A stretch of 64,000 nt of DNA from positions 1-64,000 of the forward strand of contig CANLZY010000002.1 of NCBI GenBank assembly GCA_947495685.1, read 5' to 3'. The first letter of the stretch is position 1. Each line of letters starts with the position of its first letter. Positions 36,510-46,714 of this stretch are shown here, piece by piece. This DNA comes from an uncultured Tropicimonas sp. Lineage in GTDB: Bacteria > Pseudomonadota > Alphaproteobacteria > Rhodobacterales > Rhodobacteraceae. Position numbers and translations under genes: made by a program. A model generated the notes under the pieces. The model had not been told where the DNA came from. It saw nothing but the letters and a program-made list of their open reading frames with translations, and did not search any database.

Positions 36510-36598
36510 AGCGGGGCTTGCCCCGTACCATCAGAAGCAGTCAAGGAACTCGTGGGGAGACGTGTGCGCTTCTCCAAATAATAAACAAGGGACACACC

Positions 36599-38203
36599 AT
36601 GTGGGATTACGCCAAGATCGCCTTGGTTGGCCTCGTTGCGCTCTGCGCAGCAATCGCGGCCAACTATGCGCGTGACGCCGCCTATCTGGTCCATGCCATC
36701 ATCATCATGCTCGCCTCCGGCGTAGCTTTTGTGTGGCTGGTCCGCCAGATCGACGAGCCGAAAGCCGTTGCGGAGACAACGGGATATATGGATGGGGTTG
36801 TACGATACGGCGTCATCGCTACTTCTTTCTGGGGCGTTGTCGGTTTTCTCGCCGGCACGTTCATCGCATTTCAACTCGCCTTTCCGGTGCTCAACTTCGA
36901 ATGGGCACAGGGTTATGCCAACTTTGGCCGACTGCGGCCGTTGCATACCAGCGCTGTGATCTTTGCCTTCGGGGGCAACGCGCTGATCGCAACGTCGTTC
37001 TACGTGGTTCAACGTACCAGTGCCGCGCGGCTCTGGGGCGGCAACCTCGCGTGGTTCGTCTTCTGGGGCTACAACCTGTTCATCGTGCTTGCCGCGACCG
37101 GCTACTTGCTGGGTGCGACGCAGTCGAAAGAATACGCAGAACCCGAGTGGTACGTGGACATCTGGCTGACGATCGTCTGGGTCGCCTACCTGGCCGTGTT
37201 TCTGGGTACGATTCTCAAGCGCCAGGAAAAGCACATCTACGTCGCCAACTGGTTCTACCTGTCCTTCATCGTGACCGTCGCGATGCTGCACCTGGTCAAC
37301 AACCTCAGCCTGCCTGTGTCGATCTTCGGCGCCAAGTCGGTTCAGCTGTTCTCGGGGGTTCAGGATGCCATGACCCAGTGGTGGTATGGCCATAACGCCG
37401 TTGGCTTCTTCCTGACCGCCGGTTTCCTGGGCATGATGTACTACTTCGTGCCCAAGCAGGCCGAACGTCCGGTGTTCTCCTACAAGCTGTCGATCATCCA
37501 CTTCTGGGCGCTGATCTTCCTCTACATCTGGGCCGGCCCGCACCACCTGCACTACACCGCGCTGCCGGACTGGGCCGCGACGCTGGGCATGGTGTTCTCG
37601 ATCATGCTGTGGATGCCCTCCTGGGGTGGCATGATCAACGGCCTGATGACGCTGTCCGGCGCCTGGGACAAGCTGCGCACCGACCCGATCATCCGCATGA
37701 TGGTCGTTTCGATCGGCTTCTACGGCATGTCCACCTTCGAAGGCCCGATGATGTCGATCAAGGCAGTGAACTCGCTCAGCCACTACACCGACTGGACCAT
37801 CGGCCACGTGCACTCCGGTGCGCTCGGCTGGAACGGCATGATCACCTTCGGTGCTCTGTACTTCCTGGTCCCGAAGCTGTGGAACCGCGAGCGTCTGTAC
37901 TCGTTGGCTGCCGTCAACTGGCACTTCTGGCTCGCCACGATCGGCATCGTTCTCTACGCCGCGTCGATGTGGGTTACCGGCATCATGGAAGGCCTGATGT
38001 GGCGTGAAGTGGATGCCAACGGCTTCCTGGTGAATTCGTTCGCCGACACCGTTGCCGCGAAGTTCCCGATGTACGTTGTGCGTGGACTGGGCGGGGTGAT
38101 GTACCTCACCGGCGCCATCATCATGGTCGTCAACCTCTGGCTCACCGCGACGCGTGGCGAGCCGAAAGCCGCGGCTGCACCTATTGCAGCTCCGGCAGAA
38201 TAA
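36599..38203 (+). CDS. ccoN: cbb3-type cytochrome c oxidase subunit I
   Basis: 534 residues, about 12 to 14 TM helices. Heme-copper ligands are visible: [17 protein letters not shown] (low-spin heme b), [15 protein letters not shown] (Cu_B His), WAGPHHLHY (the two Cu_B His) and [12 protein letters not shown] (hemes). The subunit reduces O2 to water with high affinity and pumps protons. First gene of ccoNOQP; ACAAGGGACACACC precedes the ATG. Confidence 0.96.
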   Translation: MWDYAKIALVGLVALCAAIAANYARDAAYLVHAIIIMLASGVAFVWLVRQIDEPKAVAETTGYMDGVVRYGVIATSFWGVVGFLAGTFIAFQLAFPVLNFEWAQGYANFGRLRPLHTSAVIFAFGGNALIATSFYVVQRTSAARLWGGNLAWFVFWGYNLFIVLAATGYLLGATQSKEYAEPEWYVDIWLTIVWVAYLAVFLGTILKRQEKHIYVANWFYLSFIVTVAMLHLVNNLSLPVSIFGAKSVQLFSGVQDAMTQWWYGHNAVGFFLTAGFLGMMYYFVPKQAERPVFSYKLSIIHFWALIFLYIWAGPHHLHYTALPDWAATLGMVFSIMLWMPSWGGMINGLMTLSGAWDKLRTDPIIRMMVVSIGFYGMSTFEGPMMSIKAVNSLSHYTDWTIGHVHSGALGWNGMITFGALYFLVPKLWNRERLYSLAAVNWHFWLATIGIVLYAASMWVTGIMEGLMWREVDANGFLVNSFADTVAAKFPMYVVRGLGGVMYLTGAIIMVVNLWLTATRGEPKAAAAPIAAPAE

Positions 38204-38217
38204 GGGAGGGACGCAAG

Positions 38218-38943
38218 ATGGCCCTTATCGACAAGCACAAGATCATCGAAACCAACGCGACGATCCTGCTGGCTCTCAGCTTCCTCGTTGTCACCATTGG
38301 TGGCATCGTGGAAATCGCTCCTCTGTTCTATCTGGAAAACACGATCGAGGATGTGGAGGGCGTGCGCCCCTACTCCCCGCTCGAAATGGAGGGGCGCAAC
38401 ATCTACGTCCGTGAAGGGTGTTATGTCTGTCACAGCCAGATGATCCGTCCGATGCGCGACGAGGTGGAGCGCTACGGTCACTACTCGCTGGCAGCCGAGT
38501 CGCAATACGATCACCCGTTCCAGTGGGGATCCAAGCGGACCGGTCCGGACCTCGCTCGCGTTGGCGGTCGGTATTCGGATGACTGGCAGGTCGATCACCT
38601 GACCGACCCACAGTCCGTGGTGCCGGAATCGGTGATGCCGAAGTACGGCTTCCTGCTCAACCGCATGGTTGACGGCAAGTATATCGAGGATGTGTTGCGC
38701 ACCAACCGTGCGGTTGGCGTGCCCTACACCGACGAGATGCTGGAGGCCGCGCGGGCCGACTTCGCCGCCCAGGCGGATCCGGACAGCGATTACGATGCGC
38801 TGCTGGAACGGTACCCGGGGGCGCAGGTGCGCAACTTCGACGGCCGGCCTGGTATTTCGGAGATGGACGCTCTGGTGTCTTATCTCCAGATGCTCGGCAC
38901 GCTCGTCGACTTCTCGACCTTCACGCCCGTCGCAAGCCGTTAG
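38218..38943 (+). CDS. ccoO: cbb3-type cytochrome c oxidase subunit II (mono-heme)
   Basis: 241 residues. An N-terminal TM helix ([21 protein letters not shown]) anchors a periplasmic cytochrome c domain with EGCYVCHSQ (Cys68, Cys71, His72). [14 protein letters not shown] probably supplies the axial Met. It relays electrons from CcoP to CcoN. It starts 14 bp after ccoN with GGGAGGGACGCAAG upstream. Confidence 0.95.
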   Translation: MALIDKHKIIETNATILLALSFLVVTIGGIVEIAPLFYLENTIEDVEGVRPYSPLEMEGRNIYVREGCYVCHSQMIRPMRDEVERYGHYSLAAESQYDHPFQWGSKRTGPDLARVGGRYSDDWQVDHLTDPQSVVPESVMPKYGFLLNRMVDGKYIEDVLRTNRAVGVPYTDEMLEAARADFAAQADPDSDYDALLERYPGAQVRNFDGRPGISEMDALVSYLQMLGTLVDFSTFTPVASR

Positions 38944-38956
38944 GGAGCCAGGGGGC

Positions 38957-39160
38957 ATGGATACATACTCCCTGACGCGTCAATTTGCAGACAGCTGGAT
39001 GCTTCTGTTCATGACGCTCTTCTTCCTTGGTGTCGTTTTCTGGGCGTTTCGCCCAGGAAGCGCCAAGGAGCATCGCGACAGCGCCAACATTATCTTCCGC
39101 CACGAAGACTCGCCTGACGAGAATGCGACGGAAATGAACCCGAAGGAGGTTCGGGAATGA
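38957..39160 (+). CDS. ccoQ: cbb3-type oxidase subunit IV (CcoQ)
   Basis: A 67-residue single-span protein ([20 protein letters not shown]) with a charged C-terminal tail. CcoQ stabilises the interaction of CcoP with the core. GGAGCCAGGGGGC precedes the ATG; its stop overlaps the ccoP start (ATGA), so the order is ccoNOQP. Confidence 0.92.
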   Translation: MDTYSLTRQFADSWMLLFMTLFFLGVVFWAFRPGSAKEHRDSANIIFRHEDSPDENATEMNPKEVRE

Positions 39161-40050
39161 GCAAACAACCCGTAAAGAAGAAGAAGGACGAGGTCGGCAC
39201 GACTGGTCACAGCTGGGACGGGATCGAGGAGCTGAACAACCCGATGCCGCGCTGGTGGCTGTGGACGTTCTATGGCTGCGTGATATGGGCGCTGATCTAC
39301 ACGGTGCTCTATCCTGCATGGCCGTTGGTGAACGGTGCAACGGCCGGGCTGCTGGGCAAGTCTACCCGGGCTGACGTGGCCGCCGAAATCGTCCGGTTCG
39401 AAGATGCCAACGCGGCCATCAAGGCGAAACTGGTGGAAACTGAATTGCCGGATATCGCCAAGGACCCGGAACTTCTCAGCTATGCCCAGAACGCCGGTGG
39501 AGCTGTGTTCCGGACCTGGTGTGCGCAGTGCCACGGTGCCGGCGCTCAGGGTGCGCAGGCGGCGGGGTATCCCAGCCTGCTGGACGACAGCTGGCTCTGG
39601 GGCGGAACGATCGAAGAGATCCACACGACGATCAGCTACGGCATTCGCCACAACGACGATTCCCGGTTCGGCGACATGCTCGCCTTTGGTCGGGACGAGT
39701 TGCTGACGGAAGACGAGGTCGCACAGGTGGTTGCCTATGTTCAGAAAATCTCGGATCAGGAACATGACGCGGCCCTGGCTGCTCCTGGCGAGACCATCTA
39801 TATGGACAACTGCGCGTCCTGCCACATGGAAGACGGCAAGGGTGAAATCTCGGTCGGTGCGCCCAATCTGACCGATGCCATCTGGCTCTACGGTGGTGAC
39901 GACGTCACCCTGACGGAGACCATTTGGAACGGGCGTGGCGGCGTGATGCCGCCGCGTGGTGGTGCCCCGGAATCCGCGGTCGACGAGGCCATGGTCCGTG
40001 CGGTCTCTACCTATGTCCACGGCCTTGGTGGTGGCGTTCAGTCCGAATAG
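39157..40050 (+). CDS. ccoP: cbb3-type cytochrome c oxidase subunit III (di-heme)
   Basis: 297 residues. The cytosolic [17 protein letters not shown] motif precedes one TM helix ([19 protein letters not shown]), then two cytochrome c domains with WCAQCHG (122-126) and CASCHM (219-223). It accepts electrons from soluble or anchored cytochromes. The 4-bp overlap with ccoQ indicates coupled translation. A strong terminator follows at 40079. Confidence 0.95.
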   Translation: MSKQPVKKKKDEVGTTGHSWDGIEELNNPMPRWWLWTFYGCVIWALIYTVLYPAWPLVNGATAGLLGKSTRADVAAEIVRFEDANAAIKAKLVETELPDIAKDPELLSYAQNAGGAVFRTWCAQCHGAGAQGAQAAGYPSLLDDSWLWGGTIEEIHTTISYGIRHNDDSRFGDMLAFGRDELLTEDEVAQVVAYVQKISDQEHDAALAAPGETIYMDNCASCHMEDGKGEISVGAPNLTDAIWLYGGDDVTLTETIWNGRGGVMPPRGGAPESAVDEAMVRAVSTYVHGLGGGVQSE

Positions 40051-40078
40051 TAACGGACGGTTCTCCGCGCAATCACAG

Positions 40079-40111
40079 CGCCTCGCCCCTCATGCATCCA
40101 GGGGCGGGGCG
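40079..40111 (+). terminator. Intrinsic terminator of ccoNOQP
   Basis: CGCCTCGCCCC pairs with GGGGCGGGGCG (11 bp, one G-T wobble) across an 11-nt loop; TTCTTCGTTTCT follows. Confidence 0.75.
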
Positions 40112-40200
40112 TTCTTCGTTTCTGGAGGTGATTCCAGTGTGAGCTCTTCCGTCACGTCATGGCGGCCATGCGTACGAAAAGGCGCATCTTATATTAGCAT

Positions 40201-40214
40201 TTGATCTGGATCAA
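40201..40214. promoter_or_regulatory. FNR box without an adjacent coding gene
   Basis: TTGATCTGGATCAA is a perfect consensus site. It lies after the ccoNOQP terminator and 365 bp before ccoG, which has its own box at 40499. A -10-like TAGAAA (40238-40243) lies downstream in the plus direction. Confidence 0.8.
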
Positions 40215-40244
40215 AGTGTGAGGCCACGCTTGCTCGTAGAAATA

Positions 40245-40390
40245 GGTCAACGGCGACGATGTTTCAAATCAAACGACACATCATCGCCCCAACAACATAG
40301 CGTTTCCAGAGGGTGTCCTCCCCTGGAAGATACGCCTCGGCTCTCCGTCCTGTTCGCGCGTTTCCTAGGAGAGTCGGGGCGCCTTTATGT
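40245..40390 (+). ncRNA. Candidate FnrL-dependent small RNA or structured leader
   Basis: No open frame with protein-like composition is seen in 40215-40498. Two hairpins are present. TTCCAGAGGG / CCCCTGGAA (about 40310-40328) has one bulged base. CGCCTCGGCTCTCC / GGAGAGTCGGGGCG (40333-40346 with 40368-40381) is a 14-bp stem with two G-T wobbles, followed by CCTTTAT. The start is inferred from the FNR box and the -10-like element. The second hairpin could terminate a transcript of about 130-140 nt. Confidence 0.35.
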
Positions 40391-40498
40391 CCACATCCCA
40401 AATATGCATTCACAAAGCCGCGCGCGACACGCGGGCGCAGGGTCCGCGATCCGGTTTTTTGCTAAGTGTTGGTGGACAGGAGGAACGCGCGCATTCTA

Positions 40499-40512
40499 TT
40501 GACACATGTCAA
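40499..40512. promoter_or_regulatory. FNR box upstream of ccoG
   Basis: TTGACACATGTCAA is a full dyad of the FNR type, 66 bp before the ccoG start. CATACA (40534-40539) could be the -10 element. Confidence 0.8.
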
Positions 40513-40578
40513 AGACGCCTTTTCCCGGCCCCCCATACAACGGGCGAATTGTGAACCCCTAGCCATCGGAGAGCTTCC

Positions 40579-42018
40579 GTGAGCGATACTGGCAGCCAGC
40601 CTGAACAGCTTTATTCGGCCCGTGAGCCGGTGTTTCCCCGCAAGGTCAGCGGAAAGTTCCGCAACCTCAAGTGGGCGATCATGATCGTCACGTTGGGCAT
40701 CTACTACCTGACGCCCTGGATCCGGTGGGATCGCGGCCCGAACCTTCCTGATCAGGCCGTTCTGGTCGATCTCGCCAATCGGCGATTCTTTTTCTTCTGG
40801 ATCGAGATCTGGCCGCACGAGTTCTATTTCGTGGCCGGCCTGTTGATCATGGCGGGGTTGGGGCTGTTTCTGTTTACCTCGGCCCTTGGTCGGGTCTGGT
40901 GCGGATACACGTGCCCCCAAACGGTCTGGACCGACCTGTTCATCCTTGTCGAACGGTGGATCGAAGGGGATCGGAACGCGCGACTGCGCCTGCACCGTCA
41001 GGAAAAGATGGATGCTCGAAAACTCCGGCTGCGTGCCACGAAGTACGTGAGTTGGTTCCTGATCGCGCTGGCGACGGGCGGTGCCTGGGTATTCTATTTC
41101 ACCGACGCGCCTACCTTGCTCAAGGACCTGGTCACCCTGAATGCCAGCCCGGTTGCCTACACGACCATCGGTGTGCTGACCGTGATCACGTTGATCTTTG
41201 GCGGGTTCATGCGGGAGCAGGTCTGCATCTACATGTGCCCCTGGCCTCGGATCCAGGGCGCGATGATGGACACGGACACGCTGACAGTTGGCTACCGGGA
41301 CTGGCGCGGAGAGCCGCGTGGCAAGCACCGCAAGAAGGGCGTCGAAAGCGACCAGGGCGATTGTATCGACTGTATGGCCTGTGTGAATGTCTGCCCGATG
41401 GGCATCGACATCCGCGATGGTCAGCAGTTGGAATGCATCACCTGTGCGCTGTGCATCGACGCCTGCGATGACATCATGGACAAGATCGGCAAGCCTCGCG
41501 GTCTGATCGACTACATGGCCCTCAGCGACGAGATAAGCGAACGGGCTGGGGCCACGCCGAAATCGGTCTGGAAACACATCTTCCGCCTGCGCACGGTCCT
41601 CTACACGACACTATGGACCGCGGTTGGTGTCGGACTGGTGGTGATGCTGTTCGTCCGTCCGGATATATCGGCCACCGTGCACCCGATCCGTCAGCCGGTC
41701 TTTGTGACCATGTCCGACGGTACGATCCGCAACAGCTATGACTTTGGCCTGCGCAACAAGCACGGTGAGGATCGTAGATTCCGTGTCACGCTCAAGGTCG
41801 ATGAACAGGATCTGCGCCTGACCGTCGAGGGGACCCCTTACGAGAGCTTCATGGTGCCGTCCAACAGCACCATGAAACAGCGGATCTATGTGTTGGCTCC
41901 CAAGGGCAGCGAAGCTGCCATCGCCAATCGGACCGACATCCGTTTCTGGATCGAGGACTTGTCGAATGGCGAGCGGGTGCATAAGGATTCCACGTTCAAC
42001 GGAACCGGAGCACGCTGA
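40579..42018 (+). CDS. ccoG: cbb3 oxidase accessory protein CcoG (FixG family ferredoxin)
   Basis: 479 residues with about five TM helices and a cytosolic 2[4Fe-4S] ferredoxin domain: DCIDCMACVNVCPMG and ECITCALCIDACDD. A C-terminal Ig-like domain (RFRVTLKVDEQDLRLTVEG...) follows. CcoG acts as a copper reductase in cbb3 assembly. The start is GTG with CGGAGAG upstream. First gene of ccoGHIS. Confidence 0.94.
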   Translation: MSDTGSQPEQLYSAREPVFPRKVSGKFRNLKWAIMIVTLGIYYLTPWIRWDRGPNLPDQAVLVDLANRRFFFFWIEIWPHEFYFVAGLLIMAGLGLFLFTSALGRVWCGYTCPQTVWTDLFILVERWIEGDRNARLRLHRQEKMDARKLRLRATKYVSWFLIALATGGAWVFYFTDAPTLLKDLVTLNASPVAYTTIGVLTVITLIFGGFMREQVCIYMCPWPRIQGAMMDTDTLTVGYRDWRGEPRGKHRKKGVESDQGDCIDCMACVNVCPMGIDIRDGQQLECITCALCIDACDDIMDKIGKPRGLIDYMALSDEISERAGATPKSVWKHIFRLRTVLYTTLWTAVGVGLVVMLFVRPDISATVHPIRQPVFVTMSDGTIRNSYDFGLRNKHGEDRRFRVTLKVDEQDLRLTVEGTPYESFMVPSNSTMKQRIYVLAPKGSEAAIANRTDIRFWIEDLSNGERVHKDSTFNGTGAR

Positions 42019-42019
42019 T

Positions 42020-42466
42020 ATGCCACTTACTGGTCGCAAGGTCTTTATCATCACCGCCTCTGCCTTTGGGGTCATCATAGCGGTCAATATCACGATGGCC
42101 GTGCTGGCCGTGGGGACCTTTCCCGGCCTTGAGGTGAAAAACAGCTACGTCGCCAGTCAAAGCTTCGATGCTGATCGTGTCGCGCAAGAGGCGCTCGGCT
42201 GGAAAGCGGTCGCGGACGTGGAGGATGATATGCTTCATATCACCTTTACCGGCCGCAACGGTTATCCGGTCGAGGTGGATACCCTGGAAGCGACGGTTGG
42301 TCGGGCAACCCACGTGAAGGACGATATCGAACCCGAATTCTCCTATTTCGACGGAAAGTTCACCGCGCCGGTGGCGCTTGCGTCGGGAAACTGGAACGTT
42401 CGGCTTGTCGCGACCGCGCCGGATGGGACGCGGTTTCGGCAGAGACTTGCCTTGTTCGTCAGATGA
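42020..42466 (+). CDS. ccoH: FixH/CcoH family cbb3 assembly protein
   Basis: 148 residues. One N-terminal TM helix (VFIITASAFGVIIAVNITMAVLAV) and a periplasmic domain with GLEVKNSYVASQSFDAD and GNWNVRLVATAPDGTRFRQRLALFV, as in FixH. It is needed for stable cbb3 assembly. It starts one base after the ccoG stop and ends 6 bp before ccoI. Confidence 0.92.
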   Translation: MPLTGRKVFIITASAFGVIIAVNITMAVLAVGTFPGLEVKNSYVASQSFDADRVAQEALGWKAVADVEDDMLHITFTGRNGYPVEVDTLEATVGRATHVKDDIEPEFSYFDGKFTAPVALASGNWNVRLVATAPDGTRFRQRLALFVR

Positions 42467-42472
42467 CCTGAA

Positions 42473-44680
42473 ATGTCTGACAGCACGTTCGAACACGCTC
42501 CCACGATATCCGCTTGTCCAGCATGCGACGCTGCCCCGATGGCACGTCGTCTGGCGGCCAGCGGGGCGTTGGCGGACGTGACCGGTGACGGCCCGCTGAT
42601 GCTGTCCCTGCCGGACATTCGTTGTGCGGCCTGCATCTCGACCGTCGAACGGGCATTGGAGGCGCATCCGGGGGTAACCTCGGCCCGGGTCAACCTGACC
42701 CTGAAGCGCGCCACGGTAGAGGCTGCCCCGGATGTCACACCCGAGGCGCTGATCGAAACCGTTGCCGCTGCGGGATACACTGCCCACGAGCTTGACAGTT
42801 CGGCGCTTAGCTCGACGGCCACGGACAAGCAGGGGCGCGAGCTGTTGATGCGCCTTGCGGTGGCTGGATTCGCCGCGATGAACGTCATGCTGCTGTCCGT
42901 CGCGGTGTGGTCCGGGGCAGCGGATGCCACGCGGGACCTGTTCCATTGGATCTCGGCCGCGATCGCGATTCCGGCTGTTTCCTTTGCGGCGCAACCGTTT
43001 TTCCGCAACGCCTGGGCCGCGCTGAGCCGGGGCCGCCTGAACATGGACGTGCCGATCACGCTGGCGATCCTGCTGGCCCTGGGCACATCTCTCTATGAAA
43101 CGGCCCATTCGGGCGAACACGCCTATTTCGACGCGGCGATTTCGCTGACCTTTTTCCTGTTGGGCGGTCGCTACCTTGACCACCGGACCCGCGCCATTGC
43201 CCGATCCGCGGCAGAGGAACTGGCAGCCCTGGAGGTGCCGCGCGCCGACAAATTGGTCGATGGCGCGGAGCAGAGCGTCAATGTTTCGGAGCTTCGGCCG
43301 GGCGACCTGATTCGTGTGCGTCCAGGAGGCCGGATGCCAGTGGACGGTGTGATCGCCGAGGGCGTCTCGGAACTGGACCGTTCGTTGCTGACCGGTGAAA
43401 CCCTGCCAGTCTTTGCCGAACCTGGGCGCGAGGTCAGCGCAGGCGAGGTCAACCTGACCGGGCCATTGACCGTGCGGGTCACGGCCGCTGGCAAGGACAG
43501 TTCCCTGCACCGGATGGCAGACCTTGTTGCGATGGCCGAGACGACACGCAACCGCTACACCTCGCTCGCCGACCGGGCCGCCGGGCTCTATGCTCCGGGT
43601 GTGCACATTCTGTCCTTTGCGGCGGCGGTGGGCTGGTATCTCTACACTTGGGACGCACGACTGGCGCTGAACATTGCCGCTGCGGTGCTGATCATCACCT
43701 GCCCCTGTGCACTTGGCCTTGCCGTGCCGGCGGTGACCACCGCGGCCTCTGGGCGGCTGTTCAAGAAGGGCATGCTGATCAAGAGCGGCACCGCGCTGGA
43801 ACGTCTGGCCGAGGTAGATACCGTTGTGTTCGACAAGACCGGCACGCTGACGCTGGGAACGCCCGAGGTTCAGGGTGTTGGCGAATACGACGCGCGGACA
43901 CTGGCCATCGTGGCCGGGCTGTCGGAGGCTTCCTCTCACCCGTTGTCCCGCGCCCTCAGTCAGGCCGTGGCCACCGCAGGGGTTGTCGCAGAACCGGTGG
44001 GCGACCTTGTCGAGGTGCCGGGTTACGGGACCGAGGGCCTGTGGCAAGGGCGTCGGGTGCGTCTGGGCCGTGCAGCTTGGGTCGGCGCCGCGGCGTCGGC
44101 GGAAACCTCTGCCTGGCTGTTGATGGAGGGCGAAGCACCTGTTCGGTTCAGCTTTGCGGACCGGATGCGCCCGGGTGCCGAACAAGCCGTACAAGGGCTC
44201 AGGCAGGCGGGGCTTACGGTCCTGTTGATCTCCGGCGACTCAGAGCCTGCGGTGCGGGCCTTTGCGGCGCGGTTGGGCATCGAGGATGTCATGGCCGAGG
44301 CGTTGCCGGACGACAAGGTCGCTCGCGTCAATGCGCTGACCGCTGACGGCCACAGGGTCTTGATGGTCGGCGACGGCCTGAACGACACCGCCGCCCTGGC
44401 CGCGGCCCATGCGTCGATCTCTCCGGCAACCGCGCTGGATGCCGCGCGCGTCGCGTCCGACATCGTATTGCTGGGCGAGGATATCGGGCCGATCTCGGCG
44501 GCGGTGACCACATCGCGGTCCGCGGTTCGGCGGATCAAGGAGAACTTTTCCATCGCGACGCTCTACAATTTCATCGCCGTGCCGATTGCGATTGCCGGTT
44601 TCGCAACACCACTCGCCGCAGCCCTGGCGATGTCGGCGTCGTCGATCACCGTGTCGCTCAATTCGCTCCGTCTGAGGTAA
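42473..44680 (+). CDS. ccoI: Copper-transporting P1B-type ATPase (CcoI/FixI)
   Basis: 735 residues. N-terminal cysteines CPAC (15-18) and an HMA domain with RCAAC (51-54), the TM metal site CPCALGLAVP, the phosphorylation site DKTGTLTLG and the hinge VGDGLNDTAALAAAH are all intact. It delivers copper across the membrane for the Cu_B centre of CcoN. The ribosome binding site overlaps the end of ccoH. Confidence 0.95.
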   Translation: MSDSTFEHAPTISACPACDAAPMARRLAASGALADVTGDGPLMLSLPDIRCAACISTVERALEAHPGVTSARVNLTLKRATVEAAPDVTPEALIETVAAAGYTAHELDSSALSSTATDKQGRELLMRLAVAGFAAMNVMLLSVAVWSGAADATRDLFHWISAAIAIPAVSFAAQPFFRNAWAALSRGRLNMDVPITLAILLALGTSLYETAHSGEHAYFDAAISLTFFLLGGRYLDHRTRAIARSAAEELAALEVPRADKLVDGAEQSVNVSELRPGDLIRVRPGGRMPVDGVIAEGVSELDRSLLTGETLPVFAEPGREVSAGEVNLTGPLTVRVTAAGKDSSLHRMADLVAMAETTRNRYTSLADRAAGLYAPGVHILSFAAAVGWYLYTWDARLALNIAAAVLIITCPCALGLAVPAVTTAASGRLFKKGMLIKSGTALERLAEVDTVVFDKTGTLTLGTPEVQGVGEYDARTLAIVAGLSEASSHPLSRALSQAVATAGVVAEPVGDLVEVPGYGTEGLWQGRRVRLGRAAWVGAAASAETSAWLLMEGEAPVRFSFADRMRPGAEQAVQGLRQAGLTVLLISGDSEPAVRAFAARLGIEDVMAEALPDDKVARVNALTADGHRVLMVGDGLNDTAALAAAHASISPATALDAARVASDIVLLGEDIGPISAAVTTSRSAVRRIKENFSIATLYNFIAVPIAIAGFATPLAAALAMSASSITVSLNSLRLR

Positions 44681-44684
44681 CACT

Positions 44685-44843
44685 ATGGAAGTTCTGGCGT
44701 TTCTGATTCCGATCTCGTTGTTTCTTGGCGGGATCGGACTTGCCGCGTTCTTCTGGACGATCAAGACGGATCAGTACGACGACCCGGAGGGTGACAGTCA
44801 CCGAATCCTGTCGTCCGACTATGACGATCACCCCAAGGAATAG
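44685..44843 (+). CDS. ccoS: cbb3-type oxidase assembly protein CcoS
   Basis: A 52-residue protein with one N-terminal TM helix (FLIPISLFLGGIGLAAFFWTI) and the conserved KTDQYDDPEGDSHRIL segment. CcoS is required for heme and copper insertion into the oxidase. It starts 4 bp after ccoI and ends the operon. Confidence 0.93.
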   Translation: MEVLAFLIPISLFLGGIGLAAFFWTIKTDQYDDPEGDSHRILSSDYDDHPKE

Positions 44844-44995
44844 AATGCGCGCGTGATCCTGTTGGGCGGATGACCCACTGAAGTCAGGAGTCTGTGCCGA
44901 CAGAACTGTGATCGAGTTTGCTCGCCCAGAATGAACCGAACATCGGGGCCCTGGATCGACCGAGCGTGTCGCGTTCACGGCATTGTTGGCGGAAG

Positions 44996-45015
44996 GGGCG
45001 GACAGGTGTCCGCCC
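44996..45015. terminator. Hairpin between ccoS and the convergent carboxypeptidase gene
   Basis: GGGCGGACA-GG-TGTCCGCCC is a 9-bp inverted repeat in the convergent region. There is no T tract, so its role as a bidirectional terminator is tentative. Confidence 0.4.
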
Positions 45016-45056
45016 ATAGGGCCGATGTCGGGATCTGGGACGCGTTTGGCGGACGG

Positions 45057-46535
45057 TCAGGTCCCGCTTGGGCCGAAGGTCGTGCATTCCTCGCCACGGG
45101 CCTCCAGTCTGCGGCAGGCGAGATCAGCTTGATCCTCGCTCAACCCGACAAAGTTCGCGTCAAACCCGGACTTGCTCTGGGACACCTTGCGAAGAGCCCC
45201 ATCCAGAGTTGCCATCTCCTTCAATGCGGTTTTCAGAAGAACCCGCTCTGCGGAATAGCGCGATGGGTACTTGCCGACGTTGATGCCCCAATGATGGCCG
45301 CCAGACGTGGACACCCGGGTGACCACCTGAAGATCCGAATCGTGACTTGCGGCGGGCTTGGCAGCGGCGAAATTGATCTTGCGCGGTCGCGGCTTGGGCA
45401 CCGGAGCGCTGGCAAGCGTGATGTTCGCCGACAGTGCCGTCGCAGCGGATGCAGTGGCCGTTCCCAGTTGGGCCTTGGGGTCGGACTTGACCGTTACGGC
45501 GGTCGAGACGGCCAATGCCACGGCTGCTTCGATGCCCAACTGCAGTGCTGCAGTCTGGACCTCTGCCGCCGCGTTCGGAATGCTCGGGCGAGCGACCGGG
45601 CGCATGGACCGGGACACGGCCTTGGCCACGACGATTGTCTTGCTGCCAGGGCCGGGAGACGATGTGCGGGAATAGTTGGGCAGTTGAGGTTTGCGGACGG
45701 CGACCCGTTTGGGTGCCTTTTTGAAGCCCAGGTCCATCAGTTGGGCCACCTTGGCGTTGCGGGCTGCGCTGGATGTTGCACCAAAGACGGTGGTGATGAT
45801 CCTGGTGTCACCCCGCTGTGCCGAGGCGACAAGGTTGGACCCCGCAGCGTTTGTATAGCCTGTCTTGATCCCGTCGGCGCCCTTGTAGGCGGCAAGGAAC
45901 TTGCGGTTTGTGTTTGAGACCTGACGGATCTTTGCATCGGTGGAGCGGCGCGAGAACAGATTGTAGTAGGCCGGATAGTCGTAGAACATGTGGCGCCCGA
46001 GGATGGTCATATCGCGCGCGGTTGACAGGTGCCCTGATTCCGTCAGGCCGTTCATGTTCTTGAAGGTGGTCCGGGTCATGCCAAGCGCTTGCGCCGTCCG
46101 GTTCATGCGTCGGGCAAAGGCAGATTCGCTCCCTTCGATGGCTTCGCCGATTGCGGTGGCGGCATCATTGGCCGACTTCACTGCGGCGGCCCGGATCAGG
46201 TAGCGAAATTCGATCTTCTGCCCAGCCTTGAGCCCCAGTTTCGACGGCACTTCGTTGGCCGCCTTCCGGGAGATCGTGACCTTGGTATCCAGTCCGATTT
46301 CGCCATGTTCCACCGCTTCGAAGGCGATGTAGAGCGTCATCATCTTGGTCAGGGAGGCCGGATGCAACCGGGTGTCGGCATTGGTTGACTGCAACACCTC
46401 GCCGGTGCGCGCATCCATCACCATCGATGCAAAGGGTGCAGCGCCTGCCCGAAAGCTGGCACCAAAGAGAACAACAAAGAACAACACTAAAAATACAGGA
46501 AGGAAGAGGGCATTTCGCCCACTAACGCTCATCAT
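45057..46535 (-). CDS. D-alanyl-D-alanine carboxypeptidase with C-terminal SPOR domain
   Basis: 492 residues. The signal peptide (NALFLPVFLVLFFVVLFGASFRAGA) precedes a penicillin-binding domain with SLTK (active serine), SAN and KTG (DGIKTGYTN) motifs. A long Ala/Pro-rich linker (about 300-405) leads to a SPOR-like domain (GGHHWGINVGKYPSRYSAERVLLKTAL...) that binds denuded septal peptidoglycan. It trims stem peptides during division. The start at 46535 gives a proper signal peptide; Met+1 is equally possible. Confidence 0.9.
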   Translation of the reverse strand: MMSVSGRNALFLPVFLVLFFVVLFGASFRAGAAPFASMVMDARTGEVLQSTNADTRLHPASLTKMMTLYIAFEAVEHGEIGLDTKVTISRKAANEVPSKLGLKAGQKIEFRYLIRAAAVKSANDAATAIGEAIEGSESAFARRMNRTAQALGMTRTTFKNMNGLTESGHLSTARDMTILGRHMFYDYPAYYNLFSRRSTDAKIRQVSNTNRKFLAAYKGADGIKTGYTNAAGSNLVASAQRGDTRIITTVFGATSSAARNAKVAQLMDLGFKKAPKRVAVRKPQLPNYSRTSSPGPGSKTIVVAKAVSRSMRPVARPSIPNAAAEVQTAALQLGIEAAVALAVSTAVTVKSDPKAQLGTATASAATALSANITLASAPVPKPRPRKINFAAAKPAASHDSDLQVVTRVSTSGGHHWGINVGKYPSRYSAERVLLKTALKEMATLDGALRKVSQSKSGFDANFVGLSEDQADLACRRLEARGEECTTFGPSGT

Positions 46536-46714
46536 GACGTTCTGCCTCTGTCTGCCTCGAACCGCCCTGTTTTCAGGGTCGGAAACCTTTTTGATTTGGC
46601 TCACGCTAACACGCAATCCGAGTCTCGAAAAGTGTTCTATTTCAATGTCTTTTCGGGTGACATTCACGCAACATCACAAGATGTGGCCGGTCGGGGCAAG
46701 CGGTGCACTAGATC

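Noticed and set aside
40218-40502. A 94-codon plus-strand frame after the orphan FNR box
   Set aside because: It has no ribosome binding site, no family-like segments, Arg/Ser-rich shadow composition, and it runs through both hairpins and the second FNR box.
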